Part shown: positions 48,925 through 62,298 of the stretch, one piece after another | How positions within the stretch are numbered: the first letter of the stretch is position 1 | Layout: every line of letters begins with the position of its first letter | Notes under the pieces: generated by a model | Databases searched by the model: none | The model's input: only the letters and a program-made list of their open reading frames with translations | Told to the model about the DNA's origin: nothing | Program-made: the position numbers and the translations under genes | Assembly (NCBI GenBank): GCA_963978895.1 | Contig: OZ022245.1 | Coordinates: 21,687,968-21,751,967 of the forward strand | Origin: Erpobdella octoculata | Lineage: Eukaryota > Annelida > Clitellata > Hirudinida > Erpobdellidae | Length of the DNA: 64,000 nucleotides | Direction: 5' to 3'

Positions 48925-49085
48925 AATAGACCCGGCCGCCGCCACCGTGCGCCACCGCGCCGAATTTTTTTTGACTTGCCCCGGCGGCCGCCAAATTTTT
49001 TACGGCTAAGTCGAATGTCAGCCGTAAAAATAAATTTCTTGCGCTAGCCGAACTTTTTTCGGCGCAAATACGGCGCTGATAATTT
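48925..49085 (-). repeat. GC-rich GCCGAATTTTTT repeat
   Basis: Alternating GC-rich words and T/A runs (GCGCCGAATTTTTTTT; GGCCGCCAAATTTTTTACGG). A related, inverted and diverged copy is at about 61850-61990. Both abut the phrase AGACC(C/G)GG after a CTGGAAA- or TTCCAGA-like flank. Confidence 0.5.
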
Positions 49086-49498
49086 TTCATTTTAATTTAT
49101 TATATTTCATTATTTTGTATTGTTTTCGTTCGAGGCTGACCGCCGATGAATGCATAACTCGGACAAGTGAACTATCGGGACCCATAGTGCCAGTGGCGTA
49201 ACTACCGCCCATGCAGACTCTGCTATGCGGGGGTCCATGAGGGTTGGAGGGCCCAAAGTGGCCACCAATAAAAAAATTTACCTTCATGTATGCACTCACA
49301 AAAGTATTACATCATTATGAACACTGATGACATCGTTGCATGTGTACTATGTGCATTTATTCAATTTACATATTCACTTGCATCAATCATCTATGCATCA
49401 AAGTCAAAAGTACTAGTGCCACAGTCTACAGAAACATGTATGATGACGTCATTCGTTATTATTAATTTATTCGTGTCTACGTCTTTGTTATATATATA
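49086..49498. other. MITE-like remnant; no gene
   Basis: CAGTGGCGTAACTACCGCCC at 49193 is a typical transposon-end word, followed by GGGGGTCC and GGGCCC motifs. No partner end is found. Confidence 0.4.
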
Positions 49499-50640
49499 CT
49501 AGATGACCCAGCAAACGTTGTTTTGTCTTATAAATTATTTTAGTTTTTTTTATTAAAAGTTTAATGTACAAATTATGTCAATATATAAAAAAACAATATC
49601 TAAGAGCAATCGAGTGTACAATGTTTTTTTGTCAGACTATCTTTAGCCAACACAAACAAACTGGATAGTTTTCCCTAGCAAGAACATGCCACGTATAATT
49701 GTCCGTGAGAAAAACATGGCGTGCCCAAATCTAAACCACAAACAGACAATGTTTGGCCTTGCGATTTATTGATTGTCATTGCGAATGCCAATATAATTGT
49801 AAATTGAATTCATTTGAATTCAATATGCACTTCTGTGGAAATTATTGGGATCCGTGGCAGCAAAACACTTTTGCCTCAGAACTTACCATTCAAAATGCTG
49901 GCTACGACAATTTTTTTATCAATTTTTTAATTACTAATCGCGTGCTATTGCACAGCCTCGGTGGGTTCAAGTTCCGAAGTAGAATAACCGGAGATCCAAC
50001 TTTAAGTTGTAGATGATGCGGTGACATGCCTGGCAAATCCAATGAGTTCAAAAACACTCTTGGATAGTTTATGGCTTTTGCTGGCATCGCAAACTGTATC
50101 AATCGATTTGTATGACACCAATTCGCCTGGCAACAACTGCTGTATCTTGAAACTTAAATCATTGACATCCACATTTTTTGCTGCAAAATGACTTTTTCTG
50201 CCAGCCACTCATGATTCAGCACTGTGGCCATGGATGATTGCTTTTTTATGTTGCACATTGCTTAAATGCTGAATGAGCTGTTCTGCCTCCATTCAATAAA
50301 GTTGCTGCAATGCCAGACGATGCAACGGCCAAAGCTATGCCATTATTTGATCGTATTTCGGCGAGAATTAGAGGAATAAGAAATGTTTTCTCAGTTCCAC
50401 CTGGTGCATCCAAAAAAAGAATCCACCTTGTCCTTCCAAAACTGCCAGTATAATGCGGTCGTAAATGATTCTTTGTTCATCAGTCATTAGTGGAACATAG
50501 CGAGTAACAATCGCTGCCATTTCTAAAGTTTTGTACCGCAGTTCACCTGAAAGGAATCTGCCATGTTTTTGACCTCAAAATGCAAGAAGATAAACATATT
50601 CAATCTCAGACAGTTAAAGATATTCTTTTATAGAAAACAG
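49499..50640 (-). mobile_element. Helitron fragment: Pif1-type helicase, decayed
   Basis: The 3' end is CTAG at 49499-49502 next to T, preceded (minus strand) by ACGTTTGCTGGGTCAT. Moving up in coordinate, the minus strand encodes GMSPHHLQLKVGSPVILLRN with PPRLCNSTRLVIKKL, then KIQQLLPGELVSYKSIDTVC, and near 50430 DEQRIIYDRIILAVLEGQGG with a Walker A variant PGGTEKTF (canonical GKT changed to EKT). Several frameshifts, including an extra T in a T-run before the Walker A, and stops make it a relic. The Rep domain is missing. Confidence 0.8.
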
Positions 50641-50828
50641 TATTGTTGCGATATCACCAAATCGTATACCGGGCTCAATAAAATGGTTTTGCAGTTTATT
50701 GGAAAATATTAAATGAAGCTTTGTTAAGGCTATTTATACCTTCAAATCTCTTAATAATAATGTCCCTAATAAATGTTCTGAATCCTTTAACGTTTATCAA
50801 TAGGAAACTGATCGTAAAATCAGTGATT

Positions 50829-51510
50829 TTACAAGATTACCCCCTTCTTAATTATGTTCGTCTCGAACATAATAGTCGCTTTTGAGAAATGCGACTCGGC
50901 CACGAACACCAAAATACCTTGATCTTTTCGTGGCTTTGACCGCAATTCGCAAACAACATGGTCAAGTGTCTTGACCGTTTGACGCAGTTTCTTCCAGTCC
51001 TTCTTTGACTTATCAACAGAGTCTTTTTTTTGGCTCATCGTAGCCATTTCTGCACGGTTCATCACAGCCTTTTTTGAATGCCTCGTCCTGAACATCTTTG
51101 CATGGTTTATCGGAACTGTCTGCTTTTTCTTCTTCCTTTACATCTTTTAGATCTTTCTCAAGAAACTCTTCAAAAGGTTTTTCGAAAACACGTTCCATAA
51201 ATTCATTAAATCCCTTCATCAAACTGTTATTTGATTTTAAAATGACTTTTAGTCTGTCTGTTCTAGGACCCTCTGTGGATTCATCTGATTTAGAACATTC
51301 GGTACCGTTCTCTGTTCTTGGCTCATCTTTTTTCAGAGTTTTTGCTGGCTGCATTGCTATTGCTGTTTTGGAGAAGTTCATCGCCGTCATTTTTGTTTTC
51401 TTCCAAGCTACAATCGAACGTTTTCTTTTCACATTCCAACTCGGCTCTTTCATCGGTGTCAACTTTCGTATCGTCCAGCGGATCTTTCTTCAAATCATCA
51501 CCATCGTCTC
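50829..51510 (-). pseudogene. C-terminal gag-like region, frameshifted
   Basis: Frames at 51323-51514, 51013-51462 and 50829-51095 continue the acidic, lysine-rich protein: NNSLMKGFNEFMERVFEKPF, KPCKDVQDEAFKKGCDEPC and KKLRQTVKTLDHVVCELRSK. Switching registers suggests two or three frameshifts. No protease, RT or integrase motif is present. Confidence 0.6.
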
Positions 51511-52395
51511 TCAAATCAGTGTCTTCTTTTTTGTCAAATTAGCTTCGACGTATTTCTCGATTGGAGTTTCGTCCGTTTTTAAATCCTTAGTTGCTTCATC
51601 CGAGTCAGATTCGTCACTAAAATCTGACCCTGAATATTCTGTTATGGAGGCTTCCGTTTCAGAACCGTAGCTGTATGGGTAAAAGCCATCGCTGTTATTG
51701 CCATTATTAAAATCATCATCATCACTTTCATCCTCACCGTGTTGCATATCGTTTTCTACATTCTTTTCCTCTTCTTTAATTTTATTGTCGACGTCCAAAC
51801 TAACTGTATCATTGTCACCATCTTTGCCAGGCTTGTCATTACCATCTTTGCATAGTTCCTCTTGAACATCTTTGGAAGGTTCATTATCATGACCGTCTTT
51901 GACAGGTACATCATCATGACAGTCTTTGACAGGCTCATCATTATGACCATTTTTGCATGGTTCATCTTGAACATCTTTACATGGTTCATCTTGAACATCT
52001 TTACATGGTTCATCTTGAACATCTTTGCATGGCTCATCATCATGACCGTATTTTTTGTTTCCGCAATTGTTTGTGTCACCATTGAGGAGTTCAAGAAACT
52101 TCTTCATTTCCTGCTGTGCTGCTCTGTTTTCCTCCTGTGCTGCTCTGTTTTGCTCCTGTGCTGCTCTGCTTTGCTCTTGTGCTGCTCTGTATTCTTCCGC
52201 CATTTTGTTCAGAGCCTTCATCAATTCATTTTCTGTTTCGAATTCGTACTCTTCTGGATCAACCCCATTGTCCACCAATGACGTCCGGAGGCGGTCCACG
52301 AGCTCAGACTTTCTTCCTTTATCACTGAGCTTTCTTTTTCTAAGTTCCCGCCTCAACTCAAGTATCAAGAGCTCATCCATGGCTTTCCAAACCAT
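51511..52395 (-). CDS. SAP-domain gag-like protein, 294 aa
   Basis: From ATG at 52393-52395, directly after the primer site. Residues 8-45 form a SAP-like DNA-binding helix-extended loop-helix (LILELRRELRKRKLSDKGRK then SELVDRLRTSLVDNG), as found at the N-terminus of some Ty3/gypsy gag proteins. Next is a coiled coil of repeated AAQEQNR units (about residues 70-95), then an 8-residue tandem repeat DEPCKDVQ, then a very acidic Ser/Asp/Glu region. No zinc knuckle is seen; the repeated Cys residues are spaced too widely. Function in packaging is inferred from position. Confidence 0.7.
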   Translation of the reverse strand: MVWKAMDELLILELRRELRKRKLSDKGRKSELVDRLRTSLVDNGVDPEEYEFETENELMKALNKMAEEYRAAQEQSRAAQEQNRAAQEENRAAQQEMKKFLELLNGDTNNCGNKKYGHDDEPCKDVQDEPCKDVQDEPCKDVQDEPCKNGHNDEPVKDCHDDVPVKDGHDNEPSKDVQEELCKDGNDKPGKDGDNDTVSLDVDNKIKEEEKNVENDMQHGEDESDDDDFNNGNNSDGFYPYSYGSETEASITEYSGSDFSDESDSDEATKDLKTDETPIEKYVEANLTKKKTLI

Positions 52396-52637
52396 TTTTG
52401 TATCCCACTTCTAGACACCAATGTTACGATATCACCAATTCGTATACCGGGCTCAATAGAATGGTTTTGCAGTTTATTGGAAAATAATAAATAAAGCTTT
52501 GTTAAGGCTATTTATACCTTCAAATCTCTTAATAAGAATGTCCCTAATAAATGTTCTAAATCCTTTAACGTTTATCAATAGGAAACTTATCGTAAAATCA
52601 GTGATTTTACATGAGTATAAATGTAACTCATTGATCA

Positions 52638-55120
<2,483 letters not shown>

Positions 55121-55690
55121 CTAGCGGGGTTACCCGGCGTTGCCCGGGGTTTTTAGAGGTTTTTCTAATGTTTGTCTCTCTCGCTCCCGTTCCCTTCTCC
55201 ACTTTCCCGTTTTCGTAGCGTTCCCGGTCGCTTTTCCGCTCTCGGTCGTTTTCCAGCTCCCGGTCGCTTTCCCGCTCAGAAGTTCTGTTATCGATTTTCT
55301 CTCTTGCTCGCGTTTCCTTCCAAGCTTGCTCTCCCGATTCCAGTCGCTTTCCGCGTTCCCGGTCGCTTTCCGCGTTCCCGGTCGCTTTCCGCGTTCCCGG
55401 TCGCTTTCCCGTTCCCGGTCGCTTTCCCATTCCCGGTCGCTTTCCCGTTCCCGGTCGCTTTCCCGTTCTCGGTCGCTTTCCCGTTCCCGGTCGCTTTCCC
55501 GTTACCGGTCGCTTTCCCGTTTCCGGTCGCTTTCCCGTTCCCGCTAACGCTTGCTCTCCCGTTCCCGGTCATGCTTGCTCTCCCATTCCCGGTCACGGTA
55601 GCTCTCCCGTTCCCGTTTCCGTTCCCGCTCATTTTCTCTTTTACATTCTTTCATAACTTCTGTTAGCCTATAAAACGCAAAATAGATTTG
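55121..55690 (-). mobile_element. non-autonomous Helitron-like element with TTCCCGGTCGCTTTCCCG array
   Basis: Begins at CTAG (55121) abutting copy A, with the hairpin CCCGG-GCAACG-CCGGG on the minus strand. Contains about fourteen 18-bp units of TTCCCGGTCGCTTTCCCG type (55190-55640). Open frames across it are compositional artefacts. Confidence 0.7.
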
Positions 55691-56255
55691 CTAAGACTAT
55701 ATATATATATATCTCAATTTTATCGATATCCTATTATCTTTGAATTGTAGCTTTAAATTCTTATTTTATTATTTTACCTCTTTGCTTTTATTAGTAATTT
55801 TCTTTTAATAGTTATATTTTACTACTTAATTTGGTTGTATATTTTAGCACATGTAATTTTTTATTTTTTCTTATATTTTTGTTTATTTTTTGTTTATTTA
55901 TTTACTCCGAGGCAAAAAATTTGGTTGTTTCTTAGCGGTTTTCATATTTTACTTTTACTCTTCTTTGTACTTTGACCTCGATTGATGTGTAAACATATCT
56001 GATATGTCTCGCCACACCACTTAATATATTTTCGTTGTAGCTGTAAATTGGTTTTATGAGTTCTGATGATGGCTAATAAAGCCGAAACCTGCAGGTCAGC
56101 TCATGACCAAAACATTAATAAAAATATATACCAGTTCGTTCAAAAGTGTCTTGGTATTTCTGATTTTCGAAAAGTTTCACGTCTGATAGAAAAAGTTTGT
56201 AATAAGAAGTGGGCCATAGTCTTTAATAAAGCGTGTCTGAAAGAACATATATATA
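55691..56255 (+). mobile_element. Penelope-like, ribozyme-bearing segment
   Basis: A T-rich leader leads to a hammerhead-like motif at 56056-56104. The frame after it (FRKVSRLIEKVCNKKWAIVF; NKACLKEHI) matches the segment after the other ribozyme at 45361. It stops at a short TA tract near 56249. RT and endonuclease are absent. Confidence 0.6.
56056..56104 (+). ncRNA. hammerhead ribozyme (type I-like), well formed
   Basis: Stem I ATGAGTT pairs with AGCTCAT (7 bp with one U-G), extendable to 9 bp with the next bases. The core CTGATGA (56063-56069) is followed by one extra T, stem II GGCT/AGCC with a 5-nt loop, GAA (56084-56086), the self-complementary stem III ACCTGCAGGT, and C at 56097, giving a canonical GTC cleavage triplet. 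All invariant core bases are present. The short stem III is typical of Penelope-associated hammerheads that work better as dimers. Cleavage is predicted between 56097 and 56098. Confidence 0.8.
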
Positions 56256-56278
56256 TATATGAATGTTTGTGGGTTAGT

Positions 56279-56593
56279 TTGTCTATTATAGAAACGGGAA
56301 AGCACCCGGAACGGACAGCGAGCGGGAACAGAAAAGCAAGCGTGAGCGGGAATGGGAGAGCAAACGTGAGCGGGAACGGGGCAGCGACCGGGACGGGAAA
56401 ACGACCGGGAGCGGGAAAGCGACCGGGAGCGGGAAAGCGACCGGGAGCGGGAAAGCGACCGGCAGTGGAAAAACGACCGAAAACGGAAAAGCTAACAGGA
56501 GTGGGAAAGCAGGTGGGAAAGGAAACGGGAGAGAAAGAGACAAACATTAGAAAAACCTCAAAAAACCTGGGCAACGCCGAGTATCTCCGCTAG
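56279..56593 (+). mobile_element. non-autonomous Helitron-like element, plus orientation
   Basis: Contains GGGAAAGCGACCGGGAGC units and ends AACCTGGGCAACGCCGAG then TATCTCCGCTAG, with CTAG at 56590-56593 followed by T. Confidence 0.7.
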
Positions 56594-56876
56594 TACATAC
56601 ATAAACACACACACAGACACACATACATGCACATACACATACATACATACACACATACATACGCACATACATATATATATAGTTCCCGCTCGCTCACCCG
56701 CTCCGCTCCGCTCATTTTGTGACGGATTTCAAAAATTTTTTTTTTAGTTTTGATTTTCATTGACTCTCAAGGTTGTGTGAAAATTTTATTACGATCGGAT
56801 GAATGGTGTAGCAATGCATAAAGGACATTAACATAAATACATACAAACATTCATTTTTATATATATATAGATAGAT
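56594..56876 (+). repeat. CATACA-rich sequence and CCCGCTCGCT family 3' portion
   Basis: Irregular ACATACA/CACA repeats to 56680, then the block GTTCCCGCTCGCTCACCCG to GGTGTAGCAATGCATAAAGG shared with 4478 and 39200. Confidence 0.6.
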
Positions 56877-57170
<294 letters not shown>

Positions 57171-57799
57171 ATATATATACAAAAGGAAGTCGGGTTTGTG
57201 TTACGACATTTATAACTCAAGAACGACTGAACCGATTTTAGAGATTTTTGATTTATTGGATTTCTCTCAGCTCCTATTAACAGAATAACTAAAAAAATTT
57301 GACATTGAATCATGGAGTGGCCCATGGGGACCGCAGTATTTACCCCGGTAGCTATACAGCCTTAACAGCGCGTCCAAGAAAAAAACTTCAAATGGCAAAG
57401 TTGTAGAGCACCCTCTATTTGGTCTTACGGACAAAATAAATTTTTAATTTGGAGTTTGAGTTATCGAGATATACAGATGTTTAATTTTCCGCGACTTGAC
57501 ATTTATGCGCAAATGGGGTAGAGCGCATGTTATTAAATTTTCTGACTATTTCATTGTTTACAATTGAAAATCTCACAGAAAAAACTAAGTAAATATCTTT
57601 TTCAATTAAAATATAAAATAAAATAATTGTTTTTGGGCCATAAAAATATAAAAGATATTTTTAGCATAGATATATGATTTTTAGTTTCGCATTTTCCGTT
57701 TTCCATTTTGCATTAACAAAGTGTCAATGCTGTTCTGTCAATATTATATTTTCGTTCGTTGAAATTAATTTGCGAGTTTTAAAGTTTTATTACTTTTAC

Positions 57800-57976
57800 A
57801 TGCCGCGACCCAGAAGATCTAATCTTTCCCAAAATAACCGTCAGGCAATTAGGCATCGGAACAATGTTAACCAATCCACCGCGGAAGAACTGGAATTAGC
57901 GCGAGAAAGGCGCCGCGTTAGTATGACCCGGCTTCGTGCTTCTCGAAGACATGAGCACCGAAGGAGATGCAGCTAA
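57800..57976 (+). pseudogene. Helitron protein N-terminus
   Basis: ATG at 57800 gives MPRPRRSNLSQNNRQAIRHR, the basic N-terminus of a RepHel protein. It runs only ~58 codons before shifting register at 57936, where the Rep domain begins with EGDAANIGRLTILPATYIGS. Several hundred residues normally present in between are missing. Confidence 0.75.
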
Positions 57977-58430
57977 CATTGGTCGATTAACTATTCTACC
58001 AGCTACTTATATAGGTAGTCCGTATCATATGCATGAATATGCGCAGGATGCAATGACATATGTTCGTCATTACGATCGGCCAGATCTTTTCATTACCTTC
58101 ACCTGTAATCCAAAGTGGATTGAAATTGTTCAAATGCTGCTTCCTGGACAAACATCAAGTGATCGGCACGACATCACCGCACGTGTCTTCAAACAAAAAA
58201 TTTGGTCGCTGATGAACTACATTGTAAAGCAACACGTTTTTGGTGATACTCGATGCTGGATGTATTCAATCGAATGTCAAAAACAAGACTTGCCTCATGC
58301 ACACATTCTCATTTGGTTAGTTGAAAAAATTAGACCTGACCAAATGGATGATATCATAAATGCCGAGATTGCTGATCCCGAAATAGATCCAGACCTACAT
58401 GATGTTGTAGTTATGAATATGATTCATTGA
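57936..58430 (+). pseudogene. Helitron Rep domain, HUH part
   Basis: Contains RPDLFITFTCNPKWIEI, IWSLMNYIVKQHVFGDTRCW and DLPHAHILIWLVEK; the HAH pair is the metal-binding HUH motif of the rolling-circle nuclease. It stops at 58428-58430 (TGA), where related proteins continue into the next frame, so one nonsense change separates it from the Tyr motif. Confidence 0.88.
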
Positions 58431-58463
58431 CCGTGTGTCGCCATCAACCGCCAATCACCGTGC

Positions 58464-59111
58464 ATGGTCGACGGCAAGTGTTCCAAACGTTATCCACGAA
58501 AATTTACGACAGAGACAATCACTGGCACTGATGGCTATCCATTATATCGACGTCGATCACCCGATGATAACGGTCGAACTGTCACAAAGAAAGTGAAAGG
58601 AAACGATTTTGTGGTTGACAACAGTTGGATTGTTCCCTATTCGCCACTTCTTTCCAAAACATTCAAGACACATTGCAATGTTGAGTATTGCAATTCTGTA
58701 AAGTCAATTAAGTACATCTGCAAATATGTAACGAAAGGCAGCGATATGGCAGTTTTTGGCATTCAAAGCTCAGATAATGACGAGATTAGACGCTATCAAA
58801 TTGGTAGATATGTGAACTGCAATGAGGCAATTTGGTGTACATTCTCATTCTTTTTTCACGAACGTCATCCCACTGTTGTCCATTTGGCTGTGCATCTGGA
58901 GAATGATCAACGAGTTTATTTTAACGCGTCGAATATTATTCAGCGTGCTGAAACACCCACCTCCAGCAACAACATTAACAAGTTTTTTTTGCGATTTGCC
59001 AAAGCGATCCATTTGCACAAACATTGCTTTACTCGGAGATGCCACGTTATTACACTTGGAACGCTTCATCAAAGAAATTTCAACGTCGGAAGCAAGGCAG
59101 TGCGGTTTTAA
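58464..59111 (+). pseudogene. Helitron Rep domain, catalytic tyrosine part
   Basis: Starts near MVDGKCSKRYPRKFTTETIT and includes SIKYICKYVTKGSD, the two-tyrosine catalytic motif (Y-x3-Y) of Helitron Rep, then GRYVNCNEAIW and HERHPTVVHLAVHLEN. After INKFFLRFAKA the frame runs into a different register, where helicase C-terminal sequence follows without the Walker motifs. Confidence 0.85.
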
Positions 59112-59328
59112 AAGAATTCAATTTCCAATTCGCCTAGCATTTGCTATGACGATTAACAAATCACAAGGCCAATCTTTGAGTGTTTGTGGTCTGAACTTGG
59201 ATAATGCATGTTTTTCTCATGGTCAATTGTATGTGGCGTGTTCACGTGTCGGCAGACCATCAGATTTATTTGTTTTTTCGCCCGATAATAAAACAAAAAA
59301 CATAGTGTATCATAAAGTGCTGGATTAA
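59075..59328 (+). pseudogene. Helitron Pif1-type helicase C-terminus
   Basis: [20 protein letters not shown] and [20 protein letters not shown] are the last conserved motifs of the Pif1-like helicase, ending at HKVLD and a stop. Helicase motifs I to IV are absent, so the protein is not a working helicase. Confidence 0.87.
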
Positions 59329-59494
59329 AGAGAATCGACCCGAGTTCAACCAATGTTTTTCTAATAAACTATTAAAGTGAACTTTTTTTTATTTTGTTTT
59401 CTTTTAAACTTATATATATATATTTGTTATTATTGTTCTTTATTGCTTAAAAAATACACTCTTTAAGGTGAAACGAAGTTCGCCGGGTCCGCTA

Positions 59495-59495
<1 letters not shown>

Positions 59496-59579
<84 letters not shown>
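59496..59579. repeat. (TA)n tract
   Basis: Pure TA array immediately after the Helitron CTAG end. Confidence 0.97.
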
Positions 59580-59583
<4 letters not shown>

Positions 59584-60300
59584 AAGTACCGAGGTGCGCC
59601 GGGATGGTTTTGAAAGTGGGGGGCCAACAATTTTTTGGGGGTCTTTAAATGCCCGTAGGCGAGTTTTATAAAATTGATGATGAAATGCATGATGAAATGC
59701 ATCCATATCTGAAATCATTGATTTTAAACAAAAAAATTTTTAAATAAAAAGTAAAAAAAAATGAACGACAGTCTAGTGTTTAGACTTTACCAAAGTTCAA
59801 AGTAACTACAATTTACAAAAGTTAACTACAAATTGCAACTTTAACTACCATTTACCAAAAAAATTACTTTTTCTGTCATTTAGCACACAAAAAGATTTAC
59901 AAATTTCCAACAAGTTTAGATTGTCTGTTTTTATTTTATGTACAGTTAAAAACATGACATTATTTATTCTAGTTTGGGTCATTGTTGACTGCGAATAGGT
60001 TTTAATTCGACGAAATGTCGCAAACTTCTTTCTGATGTTGCATTTGATATCGGGAAAACCAAATACAATTTGAATAATTAAATAATTTGTGTACTTGTGA
60101 CAATAAAATTCTTGAAGTTTCATTTTTACTGAAAGATATCAACAATTGACATATTTTGACGGGTCTCTCGTTTTAAATTAATATTGGTATTTGGCAAAAG
60201 TTGGGGACAAAAATGGCGTTTTGCCCCTTCAATTTTTGAAAGTGGGGAGGTCACTGGCCCCCTGGCCTCCCGGTTCCGGTGCCGATGGCCTTACCCGCTA
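59580..60300. repeat. decayed MITE-like segment
   Basis: GGGATGGTTTTGAAAGTGGG at the left and CAATTTTTGAAAGTGGGGAGG with GGCCCCCTGG at the right suggest related ends. The interior is AT-rich and non-coding. Confidence 0.35.
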
Positions 60301-61446
60301 TTATCGATGTCCGACTATAGAGAGCTAACTCTTGAGACTCACACTCTGGGTTATTATCATAACTCACGTGTTACGTTTTATAATTGTCTATAAAATAAAT
60401 GTCGATTACAAGTTACGTTATTGGTAAACTAAAATCTTGATTACGGTCTCCGGGGGTCAAATGTGCGACTAACTTTAGATGATGCTCCCTGGAATTACTA
60501 AATTTATTTAAATCCAACTCGAGTGATACAGTAATGTTAAATTTTCCTTGCAACATTTTGTAAACCTCAATCATATTTCCTCTAACTTAGACTGCTTATA
60601 TATAGAAAGCGCATTCTGCCAAACTGTCAGCCTTAATTTTTAGCCTACCAAATGTGTAAATGATCCTTAGCGCTTTAAATGGGCTGATATGCACGAGCTA
60701 GCAGATGCATAAAATTTTTTTTAAAAACATTCAGTTCTGTAAATGTGCTGAAATTCCAAAGGACAAATCCCCGTTTTATGTGATAGAAAGGGGAAGGGAC
60801 CCAATGACAATTTTTGCGGGGGGACCTGTATCTGAAGCTACGCCACTGCATATTGCGTTCAGTTAGCTTTCGACATCACAAAATTCATTCATCATACCTT
60901 TCTCTCATAAGAAGCTGAATGCAGAACTCACGTTGATTGGGAACTATTTGGACCACCGGATCCTAGTTCTGGCCTAGAAATAAATTTTCTATCCATACTC
61001 TAGGGATGAAAGTTTTAGCTTTAGTCTGGAGTTGTGCTGTCCATGGTGTGCATCCTAGCTGGTGCTGCACAGAAAACGCGGACAGATACCTACCTATATA
61101 TAAGGCTATACATAATTTTCAAAGTGCCTAATTTTTGCTATTTTCGATACCAGTGCTAAAGTTGAGTAATTTTCGTTGGTGTTGATGTAAATGAGTCTGT
61201 TCAATTCATTAAATTCAAAAAGCTGAACTAGTTTACATATGAATCATTACGGCACACTTTTTTAATAAATTTGCCAATGAAACTGCTACAGGATAAATTG
61301 GGACATCGTTGGGGTAAACTGAGACAGCATATAGAGCAAAATGGAAAACAGATAACAAGTGTTATAGTCTGTTTAACTAAACTCATTTGTCAAGTTTTTT
61401 TTTTAATGCAGTAAAAGACATTTATATATTTTTTAAACACTGATCA
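60301..61446. other. no gene seen
   Basis: Includes an isolated transposon-end word, AGCTACGCCACTG, at about 60836-60848. No coding feature. Confidence 0.4.
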
Positions 61447-61757
61447 CAGTGGCGTAGCGAAAGGGGGGAAGTCATCTGGCCCCGGGCGCCAGGCTTTGGG
61501 GGTGCCAAAAAGCAAAAAGAAAAACAACAATTTCACCAAAGTTTAGTTATTTTTAAAATTAACAAGTTGTATTTTTGCACAATTTCACACAAGTGATTTT
61601 CAAAATTTTCTTTGGGAGGGGGCTCACCGAGCCCCGGATATGGCTCGGGCGCATTCGGTTCCCTTGGTTTTGGTTGTCCAATTGGGATGAAAGTGGAAGA
61701 TGGGGACGCATTTTTACACCTTGCCCCCGGGCGCCAGATACCCTCGCTACGCCACTG
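61447..61757. mobile_element. hAT-type MITE (CAGTGGCGTAGCGA ends)
   Basis: Inverted ends CAGTGGCGTAGCGA and TCGCTACGCCACTG are perfect, followed inward by GGCCCCGGGCGCC-type words. Flanking 8-mers ACTGATCA and ACGGATCA agree at 7 of 8 positions. Open frames through it are spurious. Confidence 0.82.
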
Positions 61758-61849
61758 ACGGATCACTTTCAACCACTGTGTAAGCTTATGCTTAATAATT
61801 GTAATGAGGTTACATTGCAAGATACAAGACTTTTTGGTTGTGAAAAATT

Positions 61850-61990
61850 CGGCTGAGCCGTATTTGAGTTGTAAATTTTTTAGCCGTAATCGAGCCATAA
61901 AAAATTCGGCCAGCCGCAATTTGAGTCTTAATTTTGCTCCAGCCAGCCGATATCCTAAAAAAAATTCGACACCCGGTCTATCTGGAAAAT
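61850..61990 (+). repeat. inverted, diverged copy of the 48.93 kb GCCGAATTTTTT repeat
   Basis: AAATTCGGCTGAGCCG, TTTTTTAGCCGTAATCGAGC and AAAAAATTCGACACCCGGTC. Same alternation of GC words and A/T runs as at 48925-49085. Confidence 0.45.
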
Positions 61991-62226
61991 ACTTGGTACC
62001 GAATCATTTTTCAGTCGTCGAGATAAGCGATGTCCAGAATGTTTCTGTTCAGTTGTTTTTTTTATTTATTTTGAGATTCTGGTTTGCATCTACACTGCCG
62101 ACTTTAAAGTCGGCATCGTTTAAATAAATCAAACAAATCTAAAAATTAGCAGTTGCTAAATAGTTATTATAATGATTTTTGAAGAGTGAATTGCTTTGAT
62201 ACATGACAATGCAAACCGTCTGTGCC

Positions 62227-62298
62227 AGCAGAGTGGCGCAGTGGAAGCGTGCTGGGCCCATAACCCAGAGGTCCGTGGATCGAAACCACGCTCTGCTA
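62227..62298 (+). tRNA. initiator tRNA-Met(CAT)
   Basis: 72 nt starting AGCAGAGTGGCGCAGTGG and ending CACGCTCTGCTA. Anticodon CAT sits in GGGCCCATAACCC, with the three G-C pairs (GGG/CCC) of initiator tRNA. The A1-T72 pair and the GATCGAAA T loop are also initiator hallmarks. All stems pair. A T-rich stretch (TTCTTTTCATTTTTT) follows as terminator. No intron. Confidence 0.97.

Larger units (their letters stand above)
50644..52611 (-). mobile_element. compact gag-only LTR element with SAP domain
   Basis: Two 190-bp LTRs (5' at 52422-52611, 3' at 50644-50833) run TGTAAAATCACTG to ATCGCAACA or ATCGTAACA on the minus strand. After the 5' LTR, TGGTGTCTAGAAGTGGGAT is complementary to the 3' end of tRNA-Leu with one difference. 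A purine tract, AAGAAGGGGG, precedes the 3' LTR. Between them lies only gag-like coding sequence. AGTAT occurs directly left of the element and two bases beyond its right end, a possible target duplication. It is about 1.97 kb and must depend on pol from elsewhere. Confidence 0.82.

Noticed and set aside
51098..52414. Plus-strand frames of 119-190 aa opposite the SAP-gag protein
   Set aside because: Antisense shadows of an acidic repetitive coding region.
61575..62127. Frames of 93-128 aa around the 61.4-61.8 kb MITE
   Set aside because: They cross MITE inverted repeats and have no domain; chance frames in GC-richer sequence.
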